NCBI RefSeq assembly: GCF_003367475.1
Contig: NZ_QRHA01000004.1
Coordinates: 1-64,000 of the forward strand
Length of the DNA: 64,000 nt
Origin: Alteromonas aestuariivivens
Lineage (GTDB): Bacteria; Pseudomonadota; Gammaproteobacteria; Enterobacterales; Alteromonadaceae
Reading direction: 5' to 3'
The position numbers were made by a program, and so were the translations under genes. This document shows positions 1-9,657 of the stretch, piece after piece (position 1 is the stretch's first letter; every line of letters starts with the position of its first letter). The notes below the pieces were generated by a model. That model searched no databases and was not told where the DNA came from. It saw nothing but the letters and a program-made list of their open reading frames with translations.

Positions 1-24
1 AGCCATGATCAAACTCTTCAATTA
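1..24 (-). rRNA. rrs: 16S ribosomal RNA gene, 5' end only
   Basis: Read on the minus strand, the first bases of the window match the universal start of bacterial 16S rRNA (GAAGAGTTTGATCATGGCT). Only about 24 nt are inside; the rest of the rrn operon lies beyond the left edge. The leader and two promoters upstream (below) fit an rrn operon transcribed leftwards. The exact mature 5' end is estimated from the E. coli pattern. Confidence 0.95.
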
Positions 25-55
25 AATAGTTCGAAATTTATGAATCGTCGGTTGA

Positions 56-110
56 CACTCGTTAACGAGTGCCCACACAGATTGTCTTGTTATCAATTTT
101 TAAAGAACAG
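56..110 (-). promoter_or_regulatory. rrn leader with boxA-like antitermination site and a 16-bp palindrome
   Basis: On the minus strand 95-110 reads CTGTTCTTTAAAAATT, close to the boxA of proteobacterial rrn leaders, which is bound by NusB/S10 for antitermination. Between boxA and the 16S start lies a perfect 16-bp palindrome at 56-71 (CACTCGTTAACGAGTG) that could form a hairpin in the leader RNA. The boxA call rests on similarity and position; the role of the palindrome is unknown. Confidence 0.7.
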
Positions 111-155
111 GGCCGTTTCCGGCTTGCTTCGTTGTTACCCCGAAGCGGGATGCGC

Positions 156-183
156 ATTCTACGCTTTCCGTTCTCAGTGTCAA
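156..183 (-). promoter_or_regulatory. rrn promoter, proximal (P2)
   Basis: On the minus strand, -35 TTGACA (178-183) and -10 TAGAAT (156-161) are separated by 16 bp and followed by a G+C-rich discriminator GCGCATCCC. The short spacer and GC discriminator are typical of stable-RNA promoters under ppGpp control. It lies about 130 bp upstream of the 16S start. Confidence 0.85.
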
Positions 184-296
184 CACTTTTTTGAAAATTT
201 ATTTTTCAAGGCGTTTCGCTGAAAACCGCTTCACACAAGGCTTTGAGACCTTTTGCCGTACTCATCTTTTTGACTTTCCTGCCGAAGCGGAGGCGC

Positions 297-324
297 ATTT
301 TAGAGATTAATAATTAAAGGTCAA
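297..324 (-). promoter_or_regulatory. rrn promoter, distal (P1)
   Basis: On the minus strand, -35 TTGACC (319-324) and -10 TAAAAT (297-302) are 16 bp apart, followed by GCGCCTCC. The stretch just upstream (325-360) is A/T-rich and could act as an UP element. The sequence after this -10 nearly duplicates that of P2 (AATGCGC, TCC, GCTTCGG), so both promoters probably share the same discriminator control. Confidence 0.82.
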
Positions 325-482
325 TACCCATACCTTAAAATAATTGCCATTTTCGAACTGAACGGTTAGTTTTTAGTCACACATGGTGATTTCTAGACAA
401 TTTGAACTAATTTCTACAAAGGTAGCTCTAAACGTCCACGAATCATTGGCTGTTTTATACTGTTGTGAATAAGGGTAAAAGG

Positions 483-1244
483 ATGCTGCACAAACATGGT
501 CTGTTGGTCATAATGACCGCACTCTGCTGCGTAATGTCAGCGAATGCATCTCTCACTACGCCTCAGGAAACTTCCGATTCGCTCCAATCCAACTTTTTAA
601 AACGCCAGGTTGACCAAAATATGTCCGTTGGGCGTGCGATTCGAAGTATCGCCGGCCACTATCCTCAAGAGGTGGTTTCAATAGTGGATGTTGCCCTCGA
701 CACCTACCCCGAAAGTTACGAGGAGATCATTTACGCGGCCATATCTGCGCAACCTACTTCAACCGAAGAAATAGTTCAGCTAGCTCTAGAGAAGAAAGTT
801 GGCAGTTGCGCTTCAATAGTAAAGCTGGCCATTGAAGCTGAACCCAGTTACGCGAACTTTGTGGTTAAGGCCGCAGCAAAGAGTACACCTGACGATTTAG
901 ATGAAATTGTCCGCATTGCGGTTCTTACTCAACCGGACTCAGCAGATTCCATCGTACAATCGCTAAGCCAGGATTACCCCAGTAAATTAGTAGAGATTCT
1001 TTCTACCGCGCTGAATGCGGTGCCGTTTGTTGGCGAGTATGTTGTTGATGCACTGCTCGCGGTATTTCCCAACCAGACCGAGCAGGTCATTTCCACAGCC
1101 ATAGAATCAGCCCATTCGAACCAGGAACAAGTTTTAAAAATACTCGCATCCGCCCAGCATGCCGGTTTGGCACAAGACAAGGTACGCAGTTTGGCTGCCC
1201 AATCAGGGATAAGTGAAGAACAGCTGACTGCTGCGCTTAAGTAA
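483..1244 (+). CDS. secreted protein built of 15-residue helical repeats, function unknown
   Basis: A 253-residue protein starting at ATG 483, chosen because AAGGG lies 7 nt upstream; a GTG at 465 would add six residues and has no ribosome site. Residues 1-22 form a signal peptide ending in SANA, so the product is probably periplasmic or exported. Residues 60-224 are eleven consecutive units of exactly 15 residues, each with Pro at position 2, Ile/Val pairs at 8-9 and usually Ala at 12. This implies a regular helical array. I do not recognise the family. The gene stands alone, divergent from the rrn operon. A TATACT hexamer at 456-461 could be its -10 box. Confidence 0.8.
   Translation: MLHKHGLLVIMTALCCVMSANASLTTPQETSDSLQSNFLKRQVDQNMSVGRAIRSIAGHYPQEVVSIVDVALDTYPESYEEIIYAAISAQPTSTEEIVQLALEKKVGSCASIVKLAIEAEPSYANFVVKAAAKSTPDDLDEIVRIAVLTQPDSADSIVQSLSQDYPSKLVEILSTALNAVPFVGEYVVDALLAVFPNQTEQVISTAIESAHSNQEQVLKILASAQHAGLAQDKVRSLAAQSGISEEQLTAALK
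660..1154 (+). repeat. eleven tandem 45-bp units encoding 15-residue repeats
   Basis: Eleven in-frame units, without a gap, inside the gene at 483. Examples are YPESYEEIIYAAISA, QPTSTEEIVQLALEK and TPDDLDEIVRIAVLT. Pro at unit position 2 is kept in nine of eleven, and a branched aliphatic residue at positions 8 and 9 in nearly all. At DNA level the units have diverged, so the array is old rather than a recent slippage product. Confidence 0.85.
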
Positions 1245-1263
1245 CTTATGCTCGGCTTATGGG

Positions 1264-1866
1264 CTAGGCCGCGAAGATGTCTTCGCCCTCATCCATATAA
1301 TAGGCACACGTCAGCACCTTACTTATGGCCTGACGCAACGCATCATTAATTGGTAACAGTTCGTTGCCCCAGCCCGGATCTATCTGAGCTATCCTTTGAC
1401 GACCATGACTGATGGATGGCGGTGGCGTGCTTGATATCGTTATCAGAGCATTTTGATACTTTCCAGGCATTGCTTGTTTTATCTGCTTGCACACCGATAG
1501 CCCCGGCATACCATGCTTGTTGCTATAACCCGCTGCGCCGAACATTCGGCAAATACCTGGCCGCCAGGTATAAATAGTGCAGTAGCCTTTCTCGCCATCC
1601 AATGAATTGCGATGATAATGCGCACAGGCGAAACCGGAATACTCAGCCAGTTTATCTAGCATAGACTCTGCTATCCCCTGATCAAAAAAGTGCAAGGCCA
1701 ATGGCAGCATTTCTAACGGCGATACTTCGATATCCGGGTTGTTGCAACATGCACCACACCCATCCAGGCAGCTCAAGCCTGTAGTTTTCTGATATTCGCC
1801 AAACTCATTTGCCAATGAAGTAAAAACTGATTCAACCTGACTAGAAAGATCACGCAGCCGCTGCAT
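1264..1866 (-). CDS. YkgJ-family cysteine-cluster protein
   Basis: A 200-residue cytosolic protein of the YkgJ/UPF0153 family, thought to bind zinc or an iron-sulfur cluster; its biochemical role is not established. The N-terminal third carries CLDGCGACC (CX3CX2CC). Further cysteines follow in FACAHY, GYCTIY, GICRMFG and CKQIK, which is the family pattern. I start at ATG 1866 because GGAG lies 7 nt upstream; a longer frame to 1887 lacks a good start. It is the last minus-strand gene after ugd, but the 200-bp gap and a stem-loop at 2030 suggest it is not part of the glycan operon. Confidence 0.8.
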   Translation of the reverse strand: MQRLRDLSSQVESVFTSLANEFGEYQKTTGLSCLDGCGACCNNPDIEVSPLEMLPLALHFFDQGIAESMLDKLAEYSGFACAHYHRNSLDGEKGYCTIYTWRPGICRMFGAAGYSNKHGMPGLSVCKQIKQAMPGKYQNALITISSTPPPSISHGRQRIAQIDPGWGNELLPINDALRQAISKVLTCAYYMDEGEDIFAA

Positions 1867-2029
1867 GTAGACTCCGCAAAAAAACAATAAAAGGAATATA
1901 TCGCTCAGAGGAAGACAGGGAACCCTGACACTGAGCTAAGGCCGCCGATGATAGGGCCTCGGATGTAAGATAGGCAATTAATTATTTAGATTTTTATTTC
2001 AGCAACTTATGCTCAATTAGAGTACTAAC

Positions 2030-2057
2030 CACTCCTGAGTTTAGAAACCCAGGAGTG
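2030..2057 (-). terminator. stem-loop after ugd, possible terminator
   Basis: A 12-bp stem (CACTCCTGAGTT paired with AACCCAGGAGTG, one mismatch that can be a G-U pair) lies 8 bp past the ugd stop. No clear T-tract follows on the minus strand, so it may be a weak terminator or an mRNA 3' stabiliser at the end of the glycan operon. Confidence 0.45.
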
Positions 2058-2065
2058 TAAGTAAG

Positions 2066-3253
2066 TCAATCAGCGCCAAACAAATCCCTGCTGTAGACCT
2101 TCGCTAGACTGTCACTGATTTCATCGGTAATTCGGTTTGCAATAATAACGTCAGAAACTTCTTTGAATTCTTCAATGTTTTGAATCACTCTTGAGTGAAA
2201 ATATTCATCCTCACTTAACACGGGCTCGTAAACCACTACTTCAATACCTTTCGCTTTGATGCGTTTCATGATCCCCTGGATAGCACTTGCTCTAAAGTTA
2301 TCAGAGCCGGCTTTCATAATGAGACGGTAAACCCCCACAACTTTTGGGTTTTTAGCAATAATCGAATCTGCGATAAAATCCTTTCGGGTTCTGTTGGCAT
2401 CCACAATCGCCTGGATCATGTTGTTAGGCACATCCTGATAGTTGGCGAGCAGTTGCTTAGTATCTTTAGGCAGACAATATCCCCCATAGCCAAAGCTGGG
2501 GTTGTTGTAGTGGTTACCTATGCGAGGGTCAAGGCTGACACCTTCGATAATTTGCTTGGTGTTCAGACCGTGGCTTTCGGCATAGCTGTCCAATTCATTG
2601 AAGTAGGCAACACGCATAGCCAGATAGGTGTTTGCAAACAATTTGATAGCTTCCGCTTCTGTACTGTTGGTAAAAAGTACATCGATTTCTTTCTTTATTG
2701 CGCCCTGCTCAAGTAAATTCGCAAATACTTTTGCTCTCTCGCTTTGTTCACCAACAATGATACGGCTGGGGTGAAGGTTATCGTAAAGCGCCTTGCCTTC
2801 ACGCAAAAATTCCGGTGAAAATATCAGGTTTTCCGTACCGAAACGTTCCTTTGCTTCTGCTGTAAATCCGACCGGGACTGTCGACTTAATAACCATGACG
2901 GCATTGGGGTTTACATCCATAACCATCCTGATTACGGCTTCTACACTTTTGGTATTGAAGTAGTTTGTTTGCGGATCGTAATCGGTTGGGGTGGCAATAA
3001 CTACATAGTCTGCATCTTTATAAGCAACCTCCGCATCGAGTGTTGCTGTCAGGTCCAGCTGTTTCTCGGACAAATAAGCAGAGATTTCCTTGTCTTCGAT
3101 AGGCGATTGTTTATTGTTGAGCAATTCGACCTTCTCAGGCACTAAATCGACGGCAGTAACTGAATTGTGCTGCGCCAAAAGAACAGCGTTTGATAATCCT
3201 ACGTAGCCGGTGCCAGCTACAGCAATTTTTAAACCTTTTTGTACTTCTTCCAT
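2066..3253 (-). CDS. ugd: UDP-glucose 6-dehydrogenase
   Basis: Oxidises UDP-glucose to UDP-glucuronate with two NAD+, supplying an acidic sugar donor for capsule or exopolysaccharide. The 395-residue product matches E. coli Ugd (388) throughout. It has the Rossmann motif [10 protein letters not shown] near residue 14, [28 protein letters not shown], and the catalytic cysteine in [11 protein letters not shown]. It ends in RDLFGAD as enterobacterial Ugd ends in RDLFGSD. It is the last gene of the leftward glycan locus, 35 bp after the glycosyltransferase at 3289, and is probably cotranscribed with it. Confidence 0.97.
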   Translation of the reverse strand: MEEVQKGLKIAVAGTGYVGLSNAVLLAQHNSVTAVDLVPEKVELLNNKQSPIEDKEISAYLSEKQLDLTATLDAEVAYKDADYVVIATPTDYDPQTNYFNTKSVEAVIRMVMDVNPNAVMVIKSTVPVGFTAEAKERFGTENLIFSPEFLREGKALYDNLHPSRIIVGEQSERAKVFANLLEQGAIKKEIDVLFTNSTEAEAIKLFANTYLAMRVAYFNELDSYAESHGLNTKQIIEGVSLDPRIGNHYNNPSFGYGGYCLPKDTKQLLANYQDVPNNMIQAIVDANRTRKDFIADSIIAKNPKVVGVYRLIMKAGSDNFRASAIQGIMKRIKAKGIEVVVYEPVLSEDEYFHSRVIQNIEEFKEVSDVIIANRITDEISDSLAKVYSRDLFGAD

Positions 3254-3288
3254 TTTATCTCAACTCAATTTACTTACTTGTTACTGCA

Positions 3289-5004
3289 TCAGTGATTTTG
3301 CTCAGAAATATACTCATGCTCTTCTTTTATTGCAAAATTCTCTCTCTTAAGCGTCAGATTAGGGTTGTACGCGGGATCATGCTTAATAACTTTTGCCCAT
3401 CTGCTTTGTAAGAAACGTAACTCTTTGTTAAAACGGGCCGCTTTTTCAGGTGAAATATCCAGCCCACGGCTTACCGATTCATGGTGATACAATTCAGCTT
3501 CAGCACAATAGATATTGCGTTTCCCAAGCTCTCTTATACGCAAACAAAAGTCAACGTCATTAAATGCAACCGCTAAATCCCTTTCATTTAGTCCGCCCAC
3601 CTGTTCAAACAGCTCCCTCCTGACCAATAGACATGCCGCGGTCACCGCACTAAAGCTTTGCGTAGCAATTAGTCTGTTCATATATCCCGGATGGTCATGA
3701 GGATAATATTTATGAGCATGGCCGGCTCCGCCACCGTACCCCAAAACAACCCCGGCATGCTGTATGCGCCCGTCAGAATATAACAATTTAGCGCCAACGC
3801 AACCAACATCACCTCGCAGAACGTGGCCTACCATGTAATCCAGCCAAAGTGGGCTAATAACTTCAATGTCATTGTTTATCAGGCCTACCACTTCGCCTTT
3901 CGCATGCGCGACACCAAAATTATTTATTGCCGAATAATTAAACGGGCCGGGATATTTCAACACTCGAATTTGAGAGTGAGCATTTAATTCTTCGAAATAT
4001 GCCAGGCTGGCTGGATCCTCTGAACCGTTGTCTATCAGAAGTATTTCATAGTTTTTATATTTGGTTTTAGTTTGTATAGACTCAATACAAGCTTTAACAA
4101 GTTCTTTGCCGTCTTTCGTTGGAATTATCAGAGATACAAGCGGCTGTTTATGTCTGGACCACAACACGCTGTTGACCTGATGCTGACCGATTTCAGAAAT
4201 TTGCGCCCCCATGTGGTTTTGTAAAACCTTTGCAACTGACGCAAGATAATTCGTACTTGTTTTTCGGCTATGAACCAGTGTGTAAGGCAAATGACCAACA
4301 GATGCATTGGGAAATGATAACCAGGCCAATACTATCAATTCAGGAATGGAACCAACCGCTTCGAGACCAAGTTTGCTGAGCAAACTATTGTTTACTACAA
4401 CGGCTGTCTGTACATAAGCCGTACTAATCTGCAAATCAGGGTTCCAGTCGGGCAGAAAACGAGGAGATTTCAAATGCCCCACATCATCTTCTGAATCAGT
4501 ATCCGAATAAACCAATTCATATTCTGCAGCAGCTTTTCCGAACTCAGATTGTGCAAAATGAGAGAGAGTATCTCCGCTATTCAGAAACAATGTGGGTAAT
4601 TTATTATCAATTTCAGCAGCAGCTTCAGCCAATGTGGCTACCGATTTACACACAGGGTATGTAACTACTTCGCCAATCAAAAAAATTCGCCCGGCGTTGC
4701 TCACGACAGATGATATCGATTGCAATGTCAGCTCAATATCCTCCCCCCCGAAAATGACAATATTGAGCCCTGTCATTTCAGCAGATGAATTTCTCCGCGC
4801 GAGAAGGTCTTCCTGACGCCCAAGATATTTCTGATACATTGCAAAGCGCATCTTTTTGTTCGGATAACCGTAAAACAAACCTGAACGTCTCAGAGAGCGG
4901 CTGTATAGCTCTGTGAGGAATGCGTTTGTCTTAAGTTTGTTTTTCAGTGGGGCAGGCAATAACCCTATAATACCTTTCACTGTCAGCATTGCGGACTTCT
5001 TCAT
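3289..5004 (-). CDS. family 2 glycosyltransferase with N-terminal extension
   Basis: A 571-residue protein whose C-terminal half (about 290-540) is a GT-A glycosyltransferase of family GT2. It contains LVSLIIPTKDGKE, EILLIDNGSED, a metal-binding NND motif in GLINNDIEVI, and AFNDVDFCLRIRELG as the acceptor/base region. The family often transfers rhamnose or other sugars in O-antigen and exopolysaccharide synthesis; the donor cannot be read from sequence. The first 280 residues show no motif I recognise but may be a second, degenerate nucleotide-sugar-like domain. It sits between rfbB and ugd, so rhamnose or glucuronate are candidate donors. Confidence 0.88.
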   Translation of the reverse strand: MKKSAMLTVKGIIGLLPAPLKNKLKTNAFLTELYSRSLRRSGLFYGYPNKKMRFAMYQKYLGRQEDLLARRNSSAEMTGLNIVIFGGEDIELTLQSISSVVSNAGRIFLIGEVVTYPVCKSVATLAEAAAEIDNKLPTLFLNSGDTLSHFAQSEFGKAAAEYELVYSDTDSEDDVGHLKSPRFLPDWNPDLQISTAYVQTAVVVNNSLLSKLGLEAVGSIPELIVLAWLSFPNASVGHLPYTLVHSRKTSTNYLASVAKVLQNHMGAQISEIGQHQVNSVLWSRHKQPLVSLIIPTKDGKELVKACIESIQTKTKYKNYEILLIDNGSEDPASLAYFEELNAHSQIRVLKYPGPFNYSAINNFGVAHAKGEVVGLINNDIEVISPLWLDYMVGHVLRGDVGCVGAKLLYSDGRIQHAGVVLGYGGGAGHAHKYYPHDHPGYMNRLIATQSFSAVTAACLLVRRELFEQVGGLNERDLAVAFNDVDFCLRIRELGKRNIYCAEAELYHHESVSRGLDISPEKAARFNKELRFLQSRWAKVIKHDPAYNPNLTLKRENFAIKEEHEYISEQNH

Positions 5005-5090
5005 GCTGCGTGTAACTCTCCATTAAAAAGTAAATAGCCGCTAAAAAAGCGGCTACAGAGCATAACATAGTTTGAGGATCTTCTATCAGT

Positions 5091-6173
5091 TTACAAACCT
5101 AAACGTTCCCCCTGATAACTGCCATCCTGAACGGCTTTCCACCAGTTTTCATTATTAAGATACCATTGCACGGTTTTGCGGATCCCGCTTTCGAAAGTTT
5201 CCTGCGGAGCCCAGCCCAGTTCACGCTGAATTTTGGAAGCGTCAATGGCATAGCGCATGTCGTGCCCTGGGCGGTCAGCCACATAGGTAATTTGTTCCGC
5301 GTAAGCCGGGTCTTTGGGCACCAACTCATCCAGAATGGTACAAATGGTTTTCACCACTTCGATATTCTGTTTTTCGTTATGACCACCGATATTGTAGGTT
5401 TCACCAATCGCCCCCTGAGTGGCGACCACAACCAACGCCCGAGCGTGATCTTCCACATACAGCCAGTCACGAATTTGATTCCCATTACCATATACAGGTA
5501 ATGGCTTGCCCGCCAACGCATTCAGGATCACCAATGGAATTAACTTTTCAGGGAAATGAAACGGGCCATAGTTATTGGAGCAATTGGTTACCACGGTAGG
5601 CAACTTAAAGGTTCGTAACCAGGCACGGACTAAGTGATCAGACGCCGCTTTGGATGCGGAATACGGCGAACTGGGTGCGTAAGGCGTGGTTTCGGTAAAC
5701 AGAGGCAGTTCACCGCCTTCTGCAACTTCATCCGGGTGGGGCAAGTCTCCGTACACTTCATCAGTAGAAATGTGGTGGAAGCGGAAGCCCGCCTTTTTCG
5801 CGTCACTCATAGATGCGTAATAAGCCCGGGCCTGCTCAAGCAGTACGTAAGTGCCCACTACGTTGGTTTGAATGAATTCACCCGGCCCATCAATGGAGCG
5901 GTCGACGTGAGACTCGGCAGCCAGATGCATGATAATGTCGGGCTGATAATGTGCAAATACCCGCCTAACGCCCTCTGCATCGCAAATATCGACCTGCTCA
6001 AAGTGGTAACGCTCGCTATCGCTTACCGACAGCAGGGACTCGAGATTACCGGCATAGGTAAGTTTGTCGAGATTCACCACTGTGTGCTGAGTGTCGTTGA
6101 TAAGGTGCCGGACTACAGCCGACCCGATGAAACCAGCGCCACCGGTGACTAAAATTGTTTTTGCTGTTGTCAT
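5091..6173 (-). CDS. rfbB: dTDP-glucose 4,6-dehydratase
   Basis: Second step of dTDP-L-rhamnose synthesis: NAD-dependent dehydration of dTDP-glucose to the 4-keto-6-deoxy sugar. A 360-residue extended short-chain dehydrogenase with [10 protein letters not shown] at the N terminus, [12 protein letters not shown] (catalytic Thr-Asp-Glu), [11 protein letters not shown] (YxxxK) and [16 protein letters not shown] start at ATG 6173; the frame extends to a GTG at 6182. It follows rfbD after 12 bp in an rfbA-C-D-B cluster. The long N-terminal match and conserved length make the call secure. Confidence 0.97.
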   Translation of the reverse strand: MTTAKTILVTGGAGFIGSAVVRHLINDTQHTVVNLDKLTYAGNLESLLSVSDSERYHFEQVDICDAEGVRRVFAHYQPDIIMHLAAESHVDRSIDGPGEFIQTNVVGTYVLLEQARAYYASMSDAKKAGFRFHHISTDEVYGDLPHPDEVAEGGELPLFTETTPYAPSSPYSASKAASDHLVRAWLRTFKLPTVVTNCSNNYGPFHFPEKLIPLVILNALAGKPLPVYGNGNQIRDWLYVEDHARALVVVATQGAIGETYNIGGHNEKQNIEVVKTICTILDELVPKDPAYAEQITYVADRPGHDMRYAIDASKIQRELGWAPQETFESGIRKTVQWYLNNENWWKAVQDGSYQGERLGL

Positions 6174-6185
6174 GAATCTCACTAC

Positions 6186-7052
6186 TTACTGTGTTGCCAG
6201 CTCATCCAGCATGGCAGACAATTGCTTGCGCCAGTGTGCCAGAGGCAAATTTTCGAACCGAGTGCGTGTTAGTGTTTTATCTAACACGCTGTAATGTGGC
6301 CGCTTGGCGGGCGTGGGGTAATCCCGGGTTGGAATGGGGTGAACCGGTATAGCATTTTCAAGCAAGCCTTTTTGCATACCCAGCTCCTGAATGGCCAGAG
6401 CAAAATCATACCAGCTACATACACCTTCGTCAGACCAATGGAAAACGCCCGTGATGTTTTCTTCGACCGCTTCGAGGCAGGCCATTGCCAGCCCCCGTGC
6501 CCAGGTGGGCGACCCAACCTGATCGTCGATGACCGAAAGCGCCGGTTTATCTGCCATCAGCTTGAGCATGGTTTTAACAAAATTGTTGCCGTGGCTTGAA
6601 TACACCCAGGACGTACGAATAATACAGGACGACTCCGGCAGCAAAGCGCGAACCACCGCCTCCCCTGCCGCTTTACTGGCACCATAAACGCCCTGAGGGG
6701 CAATATCGTCATCTACGGTGTAAGGTGCGCCTTTTAAGCCATTGAACACGTAGTCTGTAGAGACGTGCACCAAAAACAACCCTCGCAATTGGCAATAGGC
6801 CGCTAGATTTCTAACCGCCTGCTCATTGATTGCATAGGTGCTATCGGCATCCGATTCGGCCTTATCCACTGCCGTGTATGCAGAGGCGTTGATAATGGCG
6901 GCAGGTTGCAGTTGGTCTAATACCTTTTCAATATTACAGGCATCGGTGATATCCACGTCGTCACGCCCCAGGCACACTACTTGCCCGGGCGCGCAACGCG
7001 CCAATTCATAAGCCAACTGACCACTTTTTCCTATAATTACAATTGGGTTCAT
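6186..7052 (-). CDS. rfbD: dTDP-4-dehydrorhamnose reductase
   Basis: Last step of dTDP-L-rhamnose synthesis: NAD(P)H reduction of dTDP-4-keto-rhamnose. The 288-residue RmlD-type SDR has GKSGQLAYEL at the nucleotide site, NASAYTAVDKAESD, STDYVFNG and the YGASKAAGE catalytic YxxxK. Length is normal for the family. It lies 8 bp downstream of rfbC and 12 bp upstream of rfbB, so translation is probably coupled. Confidence 0.96.
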   Translation of the reverse strand: MNPIVIIGKSGQLAYELARCAPGQVVCLGRDDVDITDACNIEKVLDQLQPAAIINASAYTAVDKAESDADSTYAINEQAVRNLAAYCQLRGLFLVHVSTDYVFNGLKGAPYTVDDDIAPQGVYGASKAAGEAVVRALLPESSCIIRTSWVYSSHGNNFVKTMLKLMADKPALSVIDDQVGSPTWARGLAMACLEAVEENITGVFHWSDEGVCSWYDFALAIQELGMQKGLLENAIPVHPIPTRDYPTPAKRPHYSVLDKTLTRTRFENLPLAHWRKQLSAMLDELATQ

Positions 7053-7060
7053 TGCATTGC

Positions 7061-7606
7061 CTAGAACGTTGGGGCTTCGAGAAACGCCAATCCGTCTTCA
7101 TCCTTAGCAGACAGGGACGGCTTTTCACCATTAACCAACGGCCAACTAATATTGAGCGTAGGGTCATTGTATTTCACTGACACTTCCGATGCCGGGTGGT
7201 AATAGTCTGTGCACTTATAGACGAATTCGGCAGATTCACTGGTTACATAGAAGCCGTGTGCAAACCCAGCAGGCACCCAAAGCTGACGTTTGTTTTCAGC
7301 AGAAAGCAACACCCCCACCCACTTACCATACGTTGGCGAGCTTTTGCGCATGTCTACGGCGACATCATACACTTCACCGCTCACTACACGAACCAGTTTG
7401 CCCTGGGTTTGTTCCAACTGGTAGTGCAGCCCGCGCAGTATGCCCTGGCGGGATTTGGAGTGGTTATCCTGCACAAATTCCACATCCGCGCATTCCTGCT
7501 TGAACCAATCAGTACGGAAGGTTTCCAGAAAAAAACCGCGTTCGTCACCGAATACGCGGGGCTCAATGATTTTGACATCCGGGATGTCGGTGCTTATTAC
7601 TTGCAT
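7061..7606 (-). CDS. rfbC: dTDP-4-dehydrorhamnose 3,5-epimerase
   Basis: Third step of the dTDP-L-rhamnose pathway, epimerising C3 and C5 of the 4-keto sugar. The 181-residue cupin-fold protein contains PRVFGDERGFFLETF, QDNHSKSRQGILRGLHYQ with the catalytic His, and FAHGFYVTSESAEFVYKCTD. Full length for RmlC. A gap of 79 bp separates it from rfbA upstream; rfbD follows closely. Confidence 0.97.
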   Translation of the reverse strand: MQVISTDIPDVKIIEPRVFGDERGFFLETFRTDWFKQECADVEFVQDNHSKSRQGILRGLHYQLEQTQGKLVRVVSGEVYDVAVDMRKSSPTYGKWVGVLLSAENKRQLWVPAGFAHGFYVTSESAEFVYKCTDYYHPASEVSVKYNDPTLNISWPLVNGEKPSLSAKDEDGLAFLEAPTF

Positions 7607-7685
7607 ACAACTTCTTAATTTTAAATGACTGGTTCAGGCACTGCAGCGACAGTGATGCGAACACTCTGCGCATTAACAGGGCAGG

Positions 7686-8567
7686 CTACTTTATTCTATC
7701 GTGGATGACTTTCAGCAGGTAATCACCGTAACCACTTTTCTTAAGGGGCGCGGCCAGCTTTTCCAGCTGCTCAGCATCGATGTAACCCATACGGTAGGAC
7801 ACTTCTTCCGGACAACAGATTTTAAGCCCTTGGCGCTTCTCAATGGCGGCGACAAAGTTTGCTGCATCCAAGAGGCTGTCTAACGTACCGGTATCCAGCC
7901 ACGCAGAGCCACGGCCCATCAGTTCAACTTTCAGCGAACCGTCTTGCAGGTAGAGGTTGTTTAAGTCGGTAATTTCCAATTCACCTCTGGGCGAAGGTCT
8001 GACTTCTTTAGCGAAGTCGACCACCCGGTTGTCGTAATAGTATAAACCGGTTACGGCATAACTGGATTTAGGTTTCGCAGGTTTTTCTTCGATGCTAATG
8101 GCATTCCAATCATCATCGAAATCAACTACACCATAACGCTCAGGGTCGTTTACATGATACCCGAACACAGTTGCACCGTGAGTTTGAACATAAGCATTCT
8201 TGAGCGAAACACGCAGATCATGGCCGTAATAAATATTATCGCCTAGGACCAGTGAACAACTGCTGTTACCAATGAAAGACTCACCGATCAAAAACGCCTG
8301 TGCCAGGCCATCGGGCGAGGGTTGAACGGCATACTGCAAATTGAGCCCCCACTGGCTGCCATCGCCCAACAATTCACTAAAACGAGACTGCTCCTCTGGT
8401 GTCGTAATGATTAAAATATCACGGATTCCAGACATCATTAAAGTTGACAAGGGGTAATAGATCATTGGCTTGTCATAGACCGGCATTAGCTGCTTACTTA
8501 CCACTTTAGTAAGTGGATGGAGGCGGGTACCAGAGCCGCCTGCGAGGATAATTCCTTTTCTACTCAT
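7686..8567 (-). CDS. rfbA: glucose-1-phosphate thymidylyltransferase
   Basis: First step of dTDP-L-rhamnose synthesis, coupling dTTP and glucose-1-phosphate; in the family it is allosterically inhibited by dTDP-rhamnose. The 293-residue protein begins with the nucleotidyltransferase signature [16 protein letters not shown] and has [29 protein letters not shown] and the C-terminal [15 protein letters not shown]. It heads the rfbACDB block. The order A-C-D-B differs from the common B-D-A-C, which suggests reshuffling. Confidence 0.97.
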   Translation of the reverse strand: MSRKGIILAGGSGTRLHPLTKVVSKQLMPVYDKPMIYYPLSTLMMSGIRDILIITTPEEQSRFSELLGDGSQWGLNLQYAVQPSPDGLAQAFLIGESFIGNSSCSLVLGDNIYYGHDLRVSLKNAYVQTHGATVFGYHVNDPERYGVVDFDDDWNAISIEEKPAKPKSSYAVTGLYYYDNRVVDFAKEVRPSPRGELEITDLNNLYLQDGSLKVELMGRGSAWLDTGTLDSLLDAANFVAAIEKRQGLKICCPEEVSYRMGYIDAEQLEKLAAPLKKSGYGDYLLKVIHDRIK

Positions 8568-8610
8568 GCAATTTACTCGATAAAAAATTCGATGGCACTT
8601 TAGGCTAATT

Positions 8611-9657
8611 CTATCTCAGTACGCAGGCTAACTCGTAGACCTGATACAGCTCCACATCAAAAGCTTTAGCGAATCCTTCTGGTGACTCTACCGGCGAAGA
8701 TTCAACTGGAATAAAGAAATCTGAAAAACCAGCACCTATGTCTATGTTTAGAAAGTTAACATGTAAAATTTCGTCTATGTCGGGAAACATAATCACCAAC
8801 CTAGCCCCGTTTTTACAAAACAGCTTAAGATGAAAGAACGAGGAAGGAAAGCCCACTAATAAATCATAACTTTGAATTATGTCTACCTGATCTTTTAGAT
8901 TCAAAGTTTCAGGGTATATTATATCGAACCCCATACTCTCAAAAATTTGATCTATTTCTAACCCCTGCGTGGGATAGGCTGTTCCAGTCTTTAGCTTACT
9001 CTTAGAAACAAATCCACGTCTTGAAGATTTTTTAACATCACTCAACGTTGGAAAGTGCTTATTAACTTCAGCAACCGTAAAGTTTGCGTCACTAAAAGTT
9101 GGACTATGATAGGTCAAAGATTTAATTTTGAGAGGGTTATCCAAGAAAATAATTCTATTGAATTCGATTTCGAGCAAATCAAAAAAAGCCCCCATATAAC
9201 CATTTTGGATTTGTTCGACTGATATTGAATCTCTAGGGTAGTGGAACACTACAGGCTTATCACTAGCGTGAATAGCTGGGAGCAAAGGGTAGAGCCTGGA
9301 CAACGAGTCTAGTACAAAGTGACCGAAGTGATCATAGATCGTTCCCCCGTAGAAGGCTTCATCCAATACATCAAATTGAGCATTAGTTAGTTCAGCCCTA
9401 GTTTCATCTGTCGGCCACCAAATTTTTCTCTCAGCCCTGATATCTGAAAGTTCAGATACATGCACAAAATTTTGGTCAAATACACCTTGAGCTCTTCTTG
9501 TCCACCAAGAACGCATTCCCTTTTTGTAATATGAAGGTACAAGATGTGCATCTTTCAGCTGCTTTTCTTGAGAGTCGTCTCTGACGATGTTCAATTGGCC
9601 AAAAATAGATGATGGCTTGAGCTTGCTAATTTCAACAGCATTAAAAAACGAGAGCAT
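8611..9657 (-). CDS. glycosyltransferase family 61-like protein
   Basis: A 348-residue protein that resembles the DUF563/GT61 family seen in bacterial capsule loci. The signature region is [24 protein letters not shown], followed by a C-terminal segment with [27 protein letters not shown]. The latter is like the family's loop where sugar-nucleotide binding is expected. AAGG lies 8-9 nt before ATG 9657. It is separated from upstream genes by a 430-bp non-coding stretch and from rfbA by 43 bp. Donor and acceptor are unknown. Confidence 0.72.
   Translation of the reverse strand: MLSFFNAVEISKLKPSSIFGQLNIVRDDSQEKQLKDAHLVPSYYKKGMRSWWTRRAQGVFDQNFVHVSELSDIRAERKIWWPTDETRAELTNAQFDVLDEAFYGGTIYDHFGHFVLDSLSRLYPLLPAIHASDKPVVFHYPRDSISVEQIQNGYMGAFFDLLEIEFNRIIFLDNPLKIKSLTYHSPTFSDANFTVAEVNKHFPTLSDVKKSSRRGFVSKSKLKTGTAYPTQGLEIDQIFESMGFDIIYPETLNLKDQVDIIQSYDLLVGFPSSFFHLKLFCKNGARLVIMFPDIDEILHVNFLNIDIGAGFSDFFIPVESSPVESPEGFAKAFDVELYQVYELACVLR

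Noticed and set aside
40..222. Open frame of 60 codons on the plus strand in the rrn leader
   Set aside because: It covers the minus-strand boxA and P2 promoter and has no ribosome site or known family; it is chance.
974..1180. Minus-strand frame within the 15-residue repeat gene
   Set aside because: Antisense shadow of a clearly coding, regular repeat frame.
5634..6152. 172-codon plus-strand frame over rfbB
   Set aside because: Antisense to a well conserved gene; no recognisable protein features.
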